Shown here in pieces: positions 25,401-40,300 of a DNA stretch of 64,000 nt (positions are counted from its first letter, which is position 1; the number at the start of each line of letters is the position of its first letter). Below the pieces are notes generated by a model. It worked only from the letters and a program-made list of their open reading frames with translations. It did no database searches and had not been told where the DNA came from. The position numbers were made by a program, and so were the translations under genes. The stretch lies in assembly GCF_028640845.1 (NCBI RefSeq), contig NC_080540.1, forward strand, positions 264,401,958-264,465,957, in the 5' to 3' direction. The DNA is from Ahaetulla prasina (lineage: Eukaryota; Chordata; Lepidosauria; Squamata; Colubridae).

Positions 25401-28282
25401 CATAATCAATTAACCATTTAATTACAGGAAGGTAAAGAATAAAAGCAACTGAAGACACTTTTTGCTGAAGACACTATTTCTGTAAGTATTTGCTCTTGTT
25501 CACTTCTAAACAGATTTCTTAAATAATGACAACTCTTTACCCTCTACCTTTTAATAAACTGCTACACTAAGCTGTATGTCAATCTACTTACAAGGAAAAT
25601 GTCCTTTTTGCATAACCAAAAACTTTTGATCTCGAATATTATAAATACAAACCACTATAGTAAGCACATTATTACAATCCAATCTAATTTTTATCACAAT
25701 ACATTAAAAACATGTCATATACTACTATCTTAATCATATTATTTCAGTAGGTTTTTTAAAAAATATTTACCTGTGCTTGTTCTGGAGTTTCTCCTGCAAA
25801 GTAAAAGATGTAATGCTCTTCACTAAAGTGCTGAACTACTATCTGAAAACAGTTTGGCCTATTTAAAGGAAAAACAAACAAACAAACAAATAAAAATAGA
25901 ATTCTTTTAACAGAATACAGGTGTCAATCCTGGGACATGCAGATATGTTTACTATTATTACTCTCCTATTGCAGTGCATTAAAATCCCTCTTTATTTTCC
26001 AAATATGCCTATATTTTTAATTGATAATATGCATCTCTTTTTAATATTAATGTGCAAAATGATGCACATTAATAGCATCATTTAAGGATAAATTACCTCA
26101 AGATGAGATGGGCAGAAAAGAAATCTAATCATTAAAAATAAATGAGTTAATATTGATTGCAAAAACTGCATGAATATAAGTCTGAATTCTAAATAGTCAG
26201 TTTTAATTTGCTAATAGTCTTCTCCAATCTAAAATGTCATTACATACAAATTTGTTTTTGGGTAATCAAAATGTACCTAGTATTGGGCTTGATGTTGTTA
26301 TATTTATGTTCAGGAACTAAGAAACTTTAAAAACAATTTTGAATGATAGAAACAAACATAATTTTAAAATAATCTAATATTTCAACTGAATTTTACGAAT
26401 AATGTACACTAGGAATTTAATCCAACACTTTAATGCAAGTTATTTTTCTTAACTTTCCAAGTCCTAAGAATAACACCTTTCATTCATACACAGTACTTGT
26501 TTTTGGTTTAAGTTCTGTTATAGATTTTTGGGGGTATTGGCCCCTTTTCCAGTAATTCCTAGAAAGTCTGCTTCCTGTCATACACGTTATAATATCACCA
26601 TCTTCTTAAAGGTAAGTCAAAATCCTTAGTTGAATTATTCAAGTCCTATTGTCAGAAATAGAAATGGAAAATCCATAGGCCATAAAACTGTTAGTTTGAA
26701 TGTTCTTACACTGACCTAGCCCTTCTCTCACTAAAAAAGCACTAACAAAAATAAAAAATAAGTCATTTTACTTCCAGAAATACTCATCTTTTGTTCCTTG
26801 TAAAATTTAAAAATCAATACATTGTACAAGTTTTGAAAACAAAAAGATGACTAACAATAGCTCTTGAGCAACAGAAAATATAATGTATCAAGATTTATAA
26901 CAATACAAAATTAAAAAAGAAAAATGAGGCAAATTGTTCAAGAACCACTTATAAGTCACTTTTTTGTTTTCAAGATTTGTACACTTTATTATTTTTAAAA
27001 ATTATTGACATTCTATTATTTATATAAACTAGAATACTAAAAACAGAGATGAGAAAAAAGATATTCTATCAATATTAATTGCAATTTGGATTATTAATGT
27101 AACATGCATTAGATTTATTTGACTTGTACAATAAATCTTGTATTGTTAATACACAACACACAGATATACACACACATACAAACACACGTTAATGAAAGGC
27201 AAATATTGATGAATGGAACAAATTTAACAAGAATTAAAATACAAAAAGGTAAAAAAAACCTACCCAATTTCTATTGGATATATGTTACTGCAATTTTCCA
27301 AGTTTAAAAACCCATTCAGATATTGTCAGAACACTGTCTTTACATTTGCTTCATTAATAATGAAATTAACCCCAAAATATTTGAAAATAATATCTTACCT
27401 GCCAAACAGACTATCATGTACACCATAGACAGAACATACACTTAGATCTATCAATCCTTTGGGTTTAGTCGCTCGCTTTTCACTTTCAAAATAAATAAGC
27501 TGAGCATCATTTCCTTCTAAAATAAAATATAAGTTCTTCCACCGCTTTCCTTTACCTGTAGGGTAAAGAGGTAGGGTAAAGTATGTGGATTTTTCTATCA
27601 TCAAGTCTCTGACCATCTGACTTCTAAAATTATCTTTGTCAATCTTGCCTTATTTGTCCAAATTACTGCCCAATTTTTTTTTATGGATCTTTAACAATGG
27701 AATGGTACATAAGGTAAATGTTTAGCCAAACTCAAATTTTGATTGACTGCTGGGAAGATTCCCTATAGACTGGGTATGAATGTATGAATTCATACCTTTC
27801 TGGAAGTTTTTTTAAATATTGTAATTTTTATTAGTAGTTTCAAGTTCTATAAATCCTAAGCAAAAGAAAAAGGCAATTGTAGAATTTTCTTCTAGCAGGA
27901 ATATTAATATATAAATATGAGCTAAAAAAGACCGTAATACGCAGTTACATTCTATATAAGTATTTATATATATAAATATAAATACTCTCTATATATTTCT
28001 AGATGTGCTCAATTGTATTAATATTAATATTGTATTAATATTAATTGTATTAATGCACTACCAGACTCTATGGTCTCATCCCAAAATCCCCAAAACTTTA
28101 ATCTAAAACTGTCTACTGTTGACCTCACCCCATTCCTAAGAGGTCTGTAAGGGGCGTGCATAAGAGCACCAGCGTGCCCTACCGTCCCTGTCCTAAAGTT
28201 CCCTTTAATTGTATTCATTTTATGTATTCAATTCATGCCTATACTTATATATATTATTTAATATGTATTTGACAAAATAAAA

Positions 28283-28333
<51 letters not shown>

Positions 28334-31300
28334 ATCATACAAATTGAGTATAAGCAGATAGGATTACATTATGGTTCTACCACACAATTATTTATTTATT
28401 TCCCTCCTTTATTATTTTTACAAATAATTAAAGGTGGTGAACATATACGACACCCCTTCTTCTTCCTGCTTTCCCCACAGCAACAATCCTGTGAGGTCGA
28501 TTGGGCTGAAAGAGAATGACTGATCCAAAGTCACCCAGCTGACTTTCATAGATAAGGCAGGTCTCCTGCTTTCTAGCTTGTTGCATTAACTATTGGACCA
28601 AGCAGATTTAAGATTTCCTAAACTGCAGTATGTACAAGATTCTGATCACTGACACTGGATATACTTGCCACAAGTGAAGCAAAATTTAACTGAATTGTCC
28701 TATAATCACAGCCATTCTTAACAACAAAAAAACCCTACGATTTGTACTTACTTTTTTTAAGAAGATATCCTTTTTTAACAATATTTTTATAGAATGCATC
28801 TTTAGTTTTTCGCCGAATTGTATTGTAAATTTCTTTTCCATCTACAACATCGTTAAGCACTTGCCCTTGATGCTGAGAAGAAAAAATACGTTAATTTTTC
28901 ATTCTGGAACACTAGAATTCTACAATGCATACTATAGCACACAAGATGCTAATTAAAGAATAGTATATTAAATTCATGGTATAACTTTGTCAGCTACCTC
29001 CCTCCCCCTTTCCCTGTATCCATTTTTAATCCATTTTCCCAACTCGAGCAAATTAACAATACAATAAAATAATAAGAATCAGATGATTTCTTTTCCTTTA
29101 CATTTTAGAAATCTTTGAACTTCAACTAATGGTTTTAAAATTATATTAACTCTACTTCCATTATTTAGTTTTACAAGTAGGAACAGCAACAATATGCATG
29201 TTTCATATTTCTGTTTGGAAGTTCAGGAATTCTTATTCCATTACTCTTCTCCTAAGCTTCTATTCCATTCCTTGGCACAATGTTTCCTGGTCTACCTATT
29301 TTGGTTGGTTTACTTAGTTTTGCTTCGGTGTCACTTCATAATACTGAAAACAAGTGGATCTGCTTGTGCTTGAATTTGTTCATGTTTGTTCATGTATAAC
29401 AGTAAAAACAGTAATAAAGAGTGTGATGATTAATGTTTTGTTTTTAAGTATTAAGGATTTAATTATGAGTCACATTCCAATGCATGATAAGAAAGAGGAT
29501 CAACTTAAAAGGATGATCAAATAAAAACAAGAGTTATAAAAGATAAGAATTTAAGTGATGTACAAAATAGAATAAGCTTTTTGGATGAAAAAGAAATTTT
29601 TTCATTACTAACATTATCATACGTTTCGGAATATAAGACATACTTCCCTCCCAAAAGTGAGTGAAAATTGCGGTGTGTCTTATACACCAAATGTTGCCGA
29701 AGCCCCGCTCAAACTCCAGACTCTTCCCTTTGGCCATTTTCGACCTCCGCGCGTCACATTTTCAGCCTCCGCACGCCCCATTTTAGACTCATTCCAGGCT
29801 GCAGAGTTCGCCACAGCACATCACCACCTATCACCGCCTCCACACGCCCCGTTTTTGTCCTCTGCCACCACTGCCACCGATCCCCACCTCCTGGAACTAG
29901 CTAAAAATGTGACATACGGAGGACAAAAATGGGGCATGCGGAGGTGGAAAACATGACGCACAGAGGCCAAAAATGCAACGCACAGAAGCGGTGATCGGTG
30001 GCAATGTGCTGTGGTGATCCCTGCAGTTGGAATATGTCTAAAATGGAGCATGTGAAGACCAAAAACGTGATGCACAGAGGCCAAAAACACGACACACGGA
30101 AGAGGTGATGGGCTCTGGTGATCCCCGCAGCCTGAAACAGCTGATTGGCAGTATTCCAGGAGGCCGATCCAACTGCCAATCAGCTGTTCATGCCAAATCA
30201 GGCTGCAATAATGTGCTGAAGCTGACCAGGCTGCAAGGATGCTAGCCAGAAGAATACCAATGGATGCTGGTAGGCAGAGGCAGAATTTTTTTTCTTGTTT
30301 TCCTCCCCAAAAACTAATGTGCATCTTATACTCCGGAGTATCTTATACTCCGAAAAATACGGTAATTTCAATTACGACTCTCTCTACCGAAAGAACAAAC
30401 CAAATATTTTTTATTTCATTTATTTGATGTTTTTATCCTTCCTTTATTACTTTTAAAACTAAATCAAGACAGTGAACACAAATAATACTCCTTACTCCTC
30501 CTATTTCCCCTACAACAGCAGCCCTGTGAGGTGGATTGGCTGAGAGTGATTGGCCAAGTCCCCAGCTGACTTTCATGCCTAAAGTGGGACTAAAACTCAC
30601 AGTCTCCCTCTACTCTCGGACAGCACTTTTAAACTGGCTGTCAATACACATTTGCAAGAGCAAATGATGAAAAAACAATAAGCCTTTATGAGTTTTTTGT
30701 ATTTTTGCAATTACTAAGACTTTTAATTACAATTAAACATTCATGTAATGACTCACCTGCATTGGAACAGGATCTTTAAGATAATAGCCTTCAACAATCT
30801 GTTCTTTTCTATAGTGATCTATGATATCTGCTATACTGTTAAAAACAAAACAAAACAGGAGTCAATTAAAAGTTAGAATTTTATAAAATTTAAATAGAAT
30901 GGCTATAAAATATAGATGGGTGCAAAAGTATAAGCTTTTCTACTCAAATTGTATATTTTAATGAATTCCCAAATGAAACAAAGTTGACACAACCTACACA
31001 AAGGGCAAAGCTAAATACACCAAGATATCTTTCTGAAAATTTGAATGCATTTATACTATTATGTGCAGTTGTTTATTGATTCAAAAATAAGAAAACACTG
31101 AACATTGCAGTTGCAAAGTTTGGACACTCTTCCAGTTAGCAATTTCTAATGCCTCTCTAGAAACAATAGTTTTTAAAGATGTCCTGTATTTAGCTAAGGC
31201 TATTTGTGCCTGTTTTTGGAATGTTTTTCTACTTTTTCTTGAATTCTTTTAGTTCAAAAATATTCTTGCATTTTTTTAGATCTCTTGACATATTTTCACT

Positions 31301-34300
31301 ACCATTCAAGTCTGAAGGCCAGACTTTATTTTTATTTTGCTGGCAAGTACCCTGTAGTTTCTTTTTCTTTTTTGTTAAGTCCTTTATTTCTCTTTACTGT
31401 AAGTACTTCATGATTAATTTGCAGGTATTTTTCAGGTTTTCTTTCTGAAATACCCAACTTTTTTTCAACTTTATCACTGACTGTGGCATATTAGCTGTTG
31501 ATATTTAGTTGAATCCATTCTTTTTCTCACCTGCACAATATTTAATATGCCACTAGCTGCCCCACAGCTGCAAAGAATAACTACCATTTCTTGTTTTATT
31601 TAAATGCTTCATCCATTTTTTCCTACAAATGTACTTTATGTAGTTGTGGCTGAACATTTCAATTTTGTTCTATCATTTCAAAGTGTCTTTGGATATTACA
31701 GAACAACAATCATATCCTGAGAAATTATAAAGATTAGAATATGGGTTCATCTATAAAACTACCTCTAAAAATCTTTGTAGACTTAATGAGGTGGGCGGGG
31801 TGGTGGTGTACTCAGCAATAACTTTACTGTAAAAAGAAAGTAGCACTAAATTAACTTGATGTCCAAATTTCTCCATCTACCATATTTGTTTCTTTTCTTC
31901 TTATTTTGAGCAACAGAGAACTTGTTCAAATTTGCAGGATTGTATGTTGTATTTAACATTGTACCCTTGTATCAGCTTCTGTTCACTTTGTGACTCACTG
32001 AAATGTAAGATTCTGCAAGTGTAACCTGTTAGAGCTATTTTAATAGCACATAATACATTTTCTACATATATGTATTTTTACATTGAAAAGTAAAGCACAT
32101 TTTAAATTTTTGTAGAAAAAATTATGAATGTATATATTTTAATGTATTCAGTATTTAGTATGTTATACATAATATTGAAACTCTCTAAGATGAAACAGAG
32201 GTGCAAACAGTAAGAAAAAATTTTAAGTCACAAAATTCTAATGTGAACAAATGGTTTGGAACCAAGTTATATGACAGCCTTCACCTATAGCACCCTCTCC
32301 ATACATTGAGATAAGGAACAGTAGCATGTCTCTTACAGTTCTCCTTTGAAAACAGGAAAGCAGTCTCATACGAGTTTTCTATCTGGCATATCATTTTTAA
32401 AAGTATAGGTACGCAAACATAAAAACGATTTCTTTCTCCATTTTATTATTTTATTATATTGCTTTGAAATGGCTCATTTTAATATGAGGTTGAGGAATAT
32501 TTTAAGTGTGGCTTTTATAAACTGTTGATCTATTACAAATCTATTCTTATTTTTATAAATTGCTCTGAGTTTTTTCTTTAAAAGGGAAAACAAAAAAATC
32601 ATATTCAAATTTAATCATATTGCGCTGAAAAGTTTGAAATGTATTATAATAGGGAGACAGAGTAAAATTGCATTTGAAGGCCAATATTCAAACAAAGAAA
32701 CAAAATCTTGCATTCCATATCATTTACAAGTCTGTACATCTTGCACACTAAAATGCACCTGAATAAATCATTGTGTATAAAATATATCAACAGAGCACTT
32801 TTCTTCATTTTGGCATTTTCAATTATAATAAACATGCAATGACATCAGAAGAAAATAAAATTTGAATTTAACTATATGTGCTTAAAACCAATAGTAAACT
32901 ATATACTTTATGTTATGTTTTCAGAAGTGCAGTGCTCATAAACTTAAAGTATTTGTTATATTATCAAGCTTTATACTATTCCCCCGCTTTCCATATTTTT
33001 AGAGACTTTGCCCAATAAAACCAATACATTTCACTTTAAAAAAATGATATTTATCAATTTTTTTCCTCTGTTATATCTACAAGCAAAGAAAGATGGTGTC
33101 AGTTTTACTAGGTAGACTCTCCTGCCATTTCCTTTAGAGGGCAAAAAACTAGGTTTCTGAGCCTCTTGTCCCACCCACTATAAAATAATGGGCTATGCTG
33201 TCTCTTATCTGACATAGCCCACAACTTTATATTTTATAGCTTTCTAGGCAGGGATGGGTTCTACTTACCTTTACTACCGGTTCGCATTCTGCTTGCGCAC
33301 TCTTCTGCGCATATGCAATAGAGTTTTGATGACGTTTGGGTCAGTGGGCAGAGCCTCCCGCCAGTTTTACTACTGGTTCTATAGAACTGGTCCAAACTGG
33401 GGGCAATCCACCACTGTTTCTAGATATCATCTCTCCTCTCTGTCTCCCAAGGTCTTTACAGCCAGGAAGAGAGAAGTATGATTTTCTGAAGAGACTGCTC
33501 TATATTTGAGCAGATAAGTTTTTACAGATAAGTCTGTAAAAACTTATCTTATGCCCCTCTTCCCTACTGTATAACGTAGCACCTATTGCATATCATTTTC
33601 CATAGAGTCTTAGTAGGCAGCTGCAAAGAAATTCAGCTGGCTAAAATTTTCTAAATAGAATTTCATAAAAGAAAGGAAAAAGATAAAAGTCAGTCACTGA
33701 ATCTGGAGCTGTTAAAGATACCAACACCAGTTTCTTTCCTACACTTCTCTTACTTTCACTGGCTCACTAAATTCATTTTGGTTCATGCTTTACATCATAA
33801 ATATTTTAATTCTGGTTGAACTGTCAGGAAAAAAACCCGTTTTCTGTGTATAACAGTTTGTGTTTGGATATCCCTTCCTTTTGCTAATAGAAATGCATAG
33901 TATGCACTTATTCAGTAACACTCATATACAGTAACCTATATGTAAAACCTAGCAATTAAAGCAATACACATTTGAAAAGGAAGTTAAATCTAGTAAAATA
34001 CTGAATATTTTAGGTTATGACTGTTTTGAGTTAAGTTTGTCTCCTATTAACCATAAATATTTTAAACAAAAATTTGGAAGCAGTTGATTTGCTACTGAAA
34101 AAAGATATATTGAAGAGTTACATAAGACATACTTAAAAGTGTGCCACTATCAATGGATCTACTAAATTCTCATACCATATACTCCAGAAAAAAATATAAG
34201 TGGCAGAATAAAACTGCATTTGAAGGCTAATATTTGAACAGTTATGGAACTCTTGCAGATCATATCATTTACATCTCTGTACATCATGCTTTCTGAAACA

Positions 34301-37300
34301 TATTTGAATAAAATCACTGCGTACAGATAACATCAACATAGCATTTCCCCGCCTTTTAGCATTCTCAATTATAATGTAAACATGCAATGACATCAGCACA
34401 AAAAAACCCTCTAAATATAAATATGCTATGTACATAAAACCTAGTATGGTAAATGGTAAAACAGCTCCCATCTGTTTAGATCCTTGTCAGCAATTTTAGT
34501 TATAGTTTTAATAAAACATTTTCCTATCAAATATGTATTATTGTTATTATTTATTATTATATTCAGTTTAGATTTTATGCTCAAAAATTTATCAGACTGT
34601 CAATGAAGCTTACATCTTTGCATGCTCAATTGTGTGGGGAGGCCTTTAAATTGTTCCTACTGAACCTCCAATATCTACTGCTTTGATAATTTGAGAGCTG
34701 GATCTGGAAGTGTTAAACACTACTTCAATAGTATCCTTTGCAGCTAGAACTCTCAGATATATCAACTACTTTGCTTTTCTGCAAAAAGCATTTTCATTTT
34801 GAAAATTTCATGATAATATGTCTTTCTCTTTCTCACCCACATGTGCATATCTAGAAGCTATCCAATAATGAAACTATATCTTGTGACAAAAGAAATTTAA
34901 AAAATGTTATATGAATGAAATCCTACTATGAACAGTTTAAAGGTATCACTTTTAATTAATTATATATACATGGTAATTAATTAATTATATACTCAGTACA
35001 CCACACACCAAAAACCTCAGCTAATTAGCACAACATTGTCTTTTGGAGAAGTTGATGGTAAAATAATAGGTTAGATTCAGAAAACCTATGTAAAAAACTT
35101 ATGTGGGCTTTTTCCCTTTACTTTGTAGCTTTGTCAGGATCAGAGCGGAAAAAGCAAAAAGAGAGCTGCTGTAGTAGTAAATAGTTTGTGAGATCTAGCA
35201 GGATGCTTTAGATAAGTGTAAGTAAGTAATTCCACTCACACAGTGTAAAATCACATCACAATTTCAGTATCTAAACAATGAAGTACAAACACAGACTTAA
35301 GGTTGAATTATTGTACTCGTAACAATCACTGAGAATAGCTTGTAAAAACTGAAATATGCAGTTTAATTCAAGATGGCTTCGGATGAGAATGTTTTCTAAA
35401 AAGAAAAGACTTTCTAGTTTTTCCTCATTGTCAAGTTACACAAATCAGATCCTGTGGAAATGGGATTTTTATTGCTTAATTCAGGACTGTGGACTCCTGT
35501 TTCATACACATCAAAGTTTTCAAATGGGAGGCTTCTACTGCCATACCCTTAAGAACTAGACAACTAGACAATGGGCAAAAGATAGTTTACCTTCAAAGGG
35601 GCTGACTCTGCTGCTAGCTCGTTTTCAATGAGGATGTCTGAATGCCAGACAGATTTAGTGAAGAAGATATTCAAGAAGCTTGTATGTGGGATATGCAAAA
35701 TGATCCAATTGTATAGCCTCATAACATCTTCCATTTGAAGTTCTATGACAGTCCAATGACCTTCTCAGCTAGGAGAACTTGATACTTTCTCAGTCACACC
35801 AGCTGCAGGATTTCTAACCACTCAGAAGACAAGCTGGAAGCGAGAGAAATTCTCGGTTGGGATGGACATCAATTCCCTGGTTCATGTTTGGCATATCCAA
35901 GTTCCATAATCTAGGTTGGGGCAAATCTTCTTTGGAAATGAGAACTAAACTTAGCACTACTAAAAGTTATTCAAACACAGTCTAGATTAACATATTTTTA
36001 AGAACTTGAAAAATAGAATGAAATATACTCAGTTTCTACACTCAAGTGCAGTTTTATGTCCTACATTTTCTCTCAAGTGAAAATTAAGTGCAATGACTAG
36101 TGATGAAGCAATGATACTTTTAAAAGAAATATAGCAGAATCCATTTTTATGTTCCAATGGCCAAACCTTTATTTGTTAAGATCTGACAATGGACACATGT
36201 TCTTACTCATTTGAAAAAATGTATACAATTTTTATTTAATGTATTATATACATTTTTTAATTTTGCATCTTTCAAATCAAAAATAATTGTTACTTATAAT
36301 ATTCTCCCTCCCTGCACCAAAAAAAAATCAAACCCCACAAAACCAAAAAAATCTGATAGAATTCAGTATATACCATTAATGACAATTAACAGTATACATA
36401 ACACAAATTGTAAAATATGTTTGCAACATACCTGTTATAGTATCTGCCCCCCATCATAAACTGATTGTTTGGTGTTGGACATATTTTAAAACGCTGTATG
36501 TTTTCACTGGTTCGAAAGTAGAGTGAGTAATCTCCAGGTGTATTATCAGAAGGCCTCACAAGAAAACTTGATACTTGACCCACTAATTATAAATAAGAAA
36601 AAAGTTACAGGTCGTTGTTGATAAATCTAGCTGTTTTATTTTATTGGTCTGGAACTTAGCATGCAGCAGAAAAAAATTTAATCAGTTGCAAAAAGACTTG
36701 TCATTTTTTCTTAGGATATTCTTGTTAATTAAGCAGTAATAAAGTAGTCAGGAATTTCTAAAAAAAGGTCAAACATTTACATGTCTTACTTTGCAAATAA
36801 AGCCTTCTACATCTTGAAGTAATCCCAAATTTAAAAATGTTCGATGAAAAATGCCCCATATTTTTATAGTAGACAATTTCGGCAAATACCTCAATGGTAT
36901 TTAAATTTTAGTTTAGACATGAGATAAGATACTACTATCCCTGCCAGTTTGAAACATATGGATTATATACTGCAAGTTCTAAAATAGTTTTAATTTTTTT
37001 TTTAAAATCACACCAAACCCCCTAAAAAGCAGAAAAATCCTGGCCTAAGCACATGTGTGACATTCAACAATCCTAAATCTATCAAAAATGTTACACGATG
37101 TCATACAATTATGTTTTATATAGTAAAAAATGGACCTTTTCCGTCTTTTTAAAAAGAAGCCTTAGTTCAACCACAACATTTAGCAGAGTAGACATGCATG
37201 TATTTAGGACTGAGTAATACTTAGATTCAAATTTAAAAAAAAGTTCATGAGGAATGCAAATACTACATAAGTCTGAACCTTTGTCATAGTCTGAGATTGT

Positions 37301-40300
37301 GCTATTGTCTTTTCCAGTTTCTAGAGATCTCAGGAAAGGACTTAACTGCTATGAGGTGCTACAGAAAGATGCTACATTCTGACTTCCATGCTCCAACATT
37401 TGGAGATAGTGGCATATAATTCTAGCATATATTTCATATTAACAGATATTCTATTAATTAAAATTCATAAGTACCTGTCATCAGCAAACTATAAGCCTCT
37501 TGTTTTGAAATCTTTCCATGGAACCATCTTAAAGAATACAACAACAACAATAAATATACTAGGAAATATTAGTAGCAAGCTCTTTGGTTTGCATTAGGAA
37601 ACATACATCTTACAAATGACAGTTAAAATGCATTTACAAAAACCGGAAATGTAACATTAAAAATACTTGGAATTTTTTATATCAGTTGGATTAAATGTCA
37701 TTTAATATCTGATAAGTAAGTTTTAAAAGTGCTACTTTTTTTCTAAATCAAATATAATAGAAAACAGCAACCTGATCTATTTCATGAAAGGACCATCTGG
37801 AAGGTAGAGCTGGTCCAGAATGTGGTGGGGAATGTTGGGAACATCTTGCTATGCTCACAGGACCTCACTGTTCTGCAAACTGCACTGGTTGCCACTTAGT
37901 TTCTGAGTGAAATTCAAGGTGCTGCTTATCACCTTTAAAACCCTTCATGGCATACAGCCTTGGCTATTTCAGGGACTGCCTATTTCCAATTGTTTCTGCT
38001 TGTTCAGTACAATCAAACAAAATGAGTGTTCTCTGGATTCACTTGATTGAACGATATTATCTTGGAGGTAGGGCTGCTGTTGCAGCTTCTTCCCTTTGGA
38101 ACAATGTCCGCACATGGATTCTTGCGCCTCTCTTCCTTGTGATGTTTAGGAAGCTGTTAAAAACCTGGCTGTTCTCCCTGACCTTGGGATAGGATTGTTG
38201 GAGTGGTCCCTTTTTATTATGCATGCTGAATGGCCTATGCATTGTTTTCCAGTCAGCGAGGGTTCTTCTTTACTTGTATCTCAAAATATTGATTTTCATT
38301 TTTATTTGTAAGTTGGAAATTCAATTAAAATACATTCAGAAAACATTTCAAAGCAAGCTTTATTTCTATTGCTGTTCTTTTATCCAGATGAATATATTTC
38401 ATTCCTTTTGGACTACAACTTGTTGTTTGAGAACTTCTCTATTGTACTAATTAATCATCTTAGTGCTAAAAAAAATTGTGACTAATACCAAACACAGAAA
38501 TCCAGATATGACTTGTGAGTCAAAATTGGAATATATATATATTTTTGAAGTCCTAAAATGTTTCTCATTATGCACATTAAAATAGCACTAATTCAGTGTT
38601 CAGCCTCAGTATCTTTATTTGTGCTGTTTGTTAATAATTTGGCTCAATACAGGTAGTCCTCAACTTACAACAGTTCATTTAGTGACCATTCAAAGTTACA
38701 ACAGCAGTGAAAAAGGTGACTTACGGCCGTTTTTCACATTTAAACGACCATTGTAGTATCCCCATGATCATGTGATCAAAATTTAGGTGCTTGGTAACTG
38801 ATTCATATTTATGATGGTTGCAGTATCCTAGGTCATGTGACCCCCTTTTGTGACCTGATGAACAAAGTCAATGGGGAAGCCAGATTAACAACTGCAGTGA
38901 TTCACTTAACAATTGCGGCAAGGAAGGTCATAAAATGCAGCTAAACTCATTTAACAACTTAACTGTTTCGTTTAACGATGGAAATTTTAGATTCAAAATT
39001 GGAGTTGTAAGTTGAGGACTACCTGTATGTATCTAGGCATACAATCTTGGTTTTATGAGATGATGCCCATATAAAAAAGCAAGAATTAGCATGCTGGAAG
39101 AACATATACCTAGAAACTTATATATAAAAATTCTACACTTACATTTTGCCTTCATGTGGATCTTCCTCTCTTCCCTTAGAAAAATATGATACAAAAGCAT
39201 GAACCCAAAATGATTGTAGCATTAAGCATGTTAAAGAATTCTTTTATCTTTAGAAAAAAATGTAATTAGTCTAATTTGGAAAATTTAAACATTAGATTGT
39301 TCTGAGTCAGAACAGAGAGTCTGTCCATGCTTATTCAGGATTACATAGTACATTAGACAACAAAGCTTTCTGCAAATAAAGTTTATAAAGGAATTAGTCT
39401 ATGATGCTTAAAAATATCTAAATATTTTAAAATATTTCCCGGGTTGAAAACCTTAGTAAAAGAGATTGATAAGATCCCTCAACAAGCAGGTAGCAGATGT
39501 GGTCAAGAGATTCTCTATACAAGTACCTGGTGTGTTAACTGCAGCCATTCCTGGACCAGGAGATCTGGATACAATCATTTTTAAGCCACATCTCAGTTGG
39601 GCTATTGTAATGTGCTCTACATAGGGCTGTCCTTGAAGACCATTGAAAAACTCAACTGGTTCAGTAGTCATGGTAGCATCTTGGTACATGCAAGTAAAAT
39701 TTCAATTTTACAGGTGCTTTGGCTCCTAGGTATAATTCAAGGTGCTGGCTATCACTTACAAAGTCCATCATAACACAGAATTGTACTATCTGCAGGACCA
39801 CCCTTCCTCAGTAGTCTCTGCCTGTCACATATACTCTAGGAAAGTATGCACGCACCCTTTCTTGAAATAACATCTGTCAAGGTTTAGGAGACATGTTTTT
39901 AGGTTGCAGCACCTGCCCTGTGGAACTACCCACCAAGATGTCTCTGACTCTATTAACCTTTGAAGATCTTGCTATTTTCTTAGGGCCAAGGTGTTAGGAG
40001 ACCTATACCTAAGAGGTAAAATACAAGTTGATGCAGCCTCAACTGTGGTTTTTATTTGTTATTAGTGATTTGTTTTTATTACTGTATACCACTTGAAGTA
40101 TCATTTCTGCAAATTGGATAGTCATATAATTAAATAAACACAGTCCCTGTGCCTAATTTTTTTTCTATTTCCCATCCAAATGAAGGACAGGTTAAAAATT
40201 AATTAATATACCTATAATATTAATAGAAGGAAATATATGTGGTTCATATATGTGGAAGGACACTGGGGAGTCTTTCATTTATTTATTTAGGGAATTTATA

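Noticed and set aside
28270..28336. CRISPR-like array
   Set aside because: It is a simple (AAAT)n tail without spacers; no array with regular repeats and unique spacers exists in the window.
29657..30324. A 167-codon - strand frame
   Set aside because: It lies wholly inside a miniature transposable element with inverted ends and has no recognisable domain.
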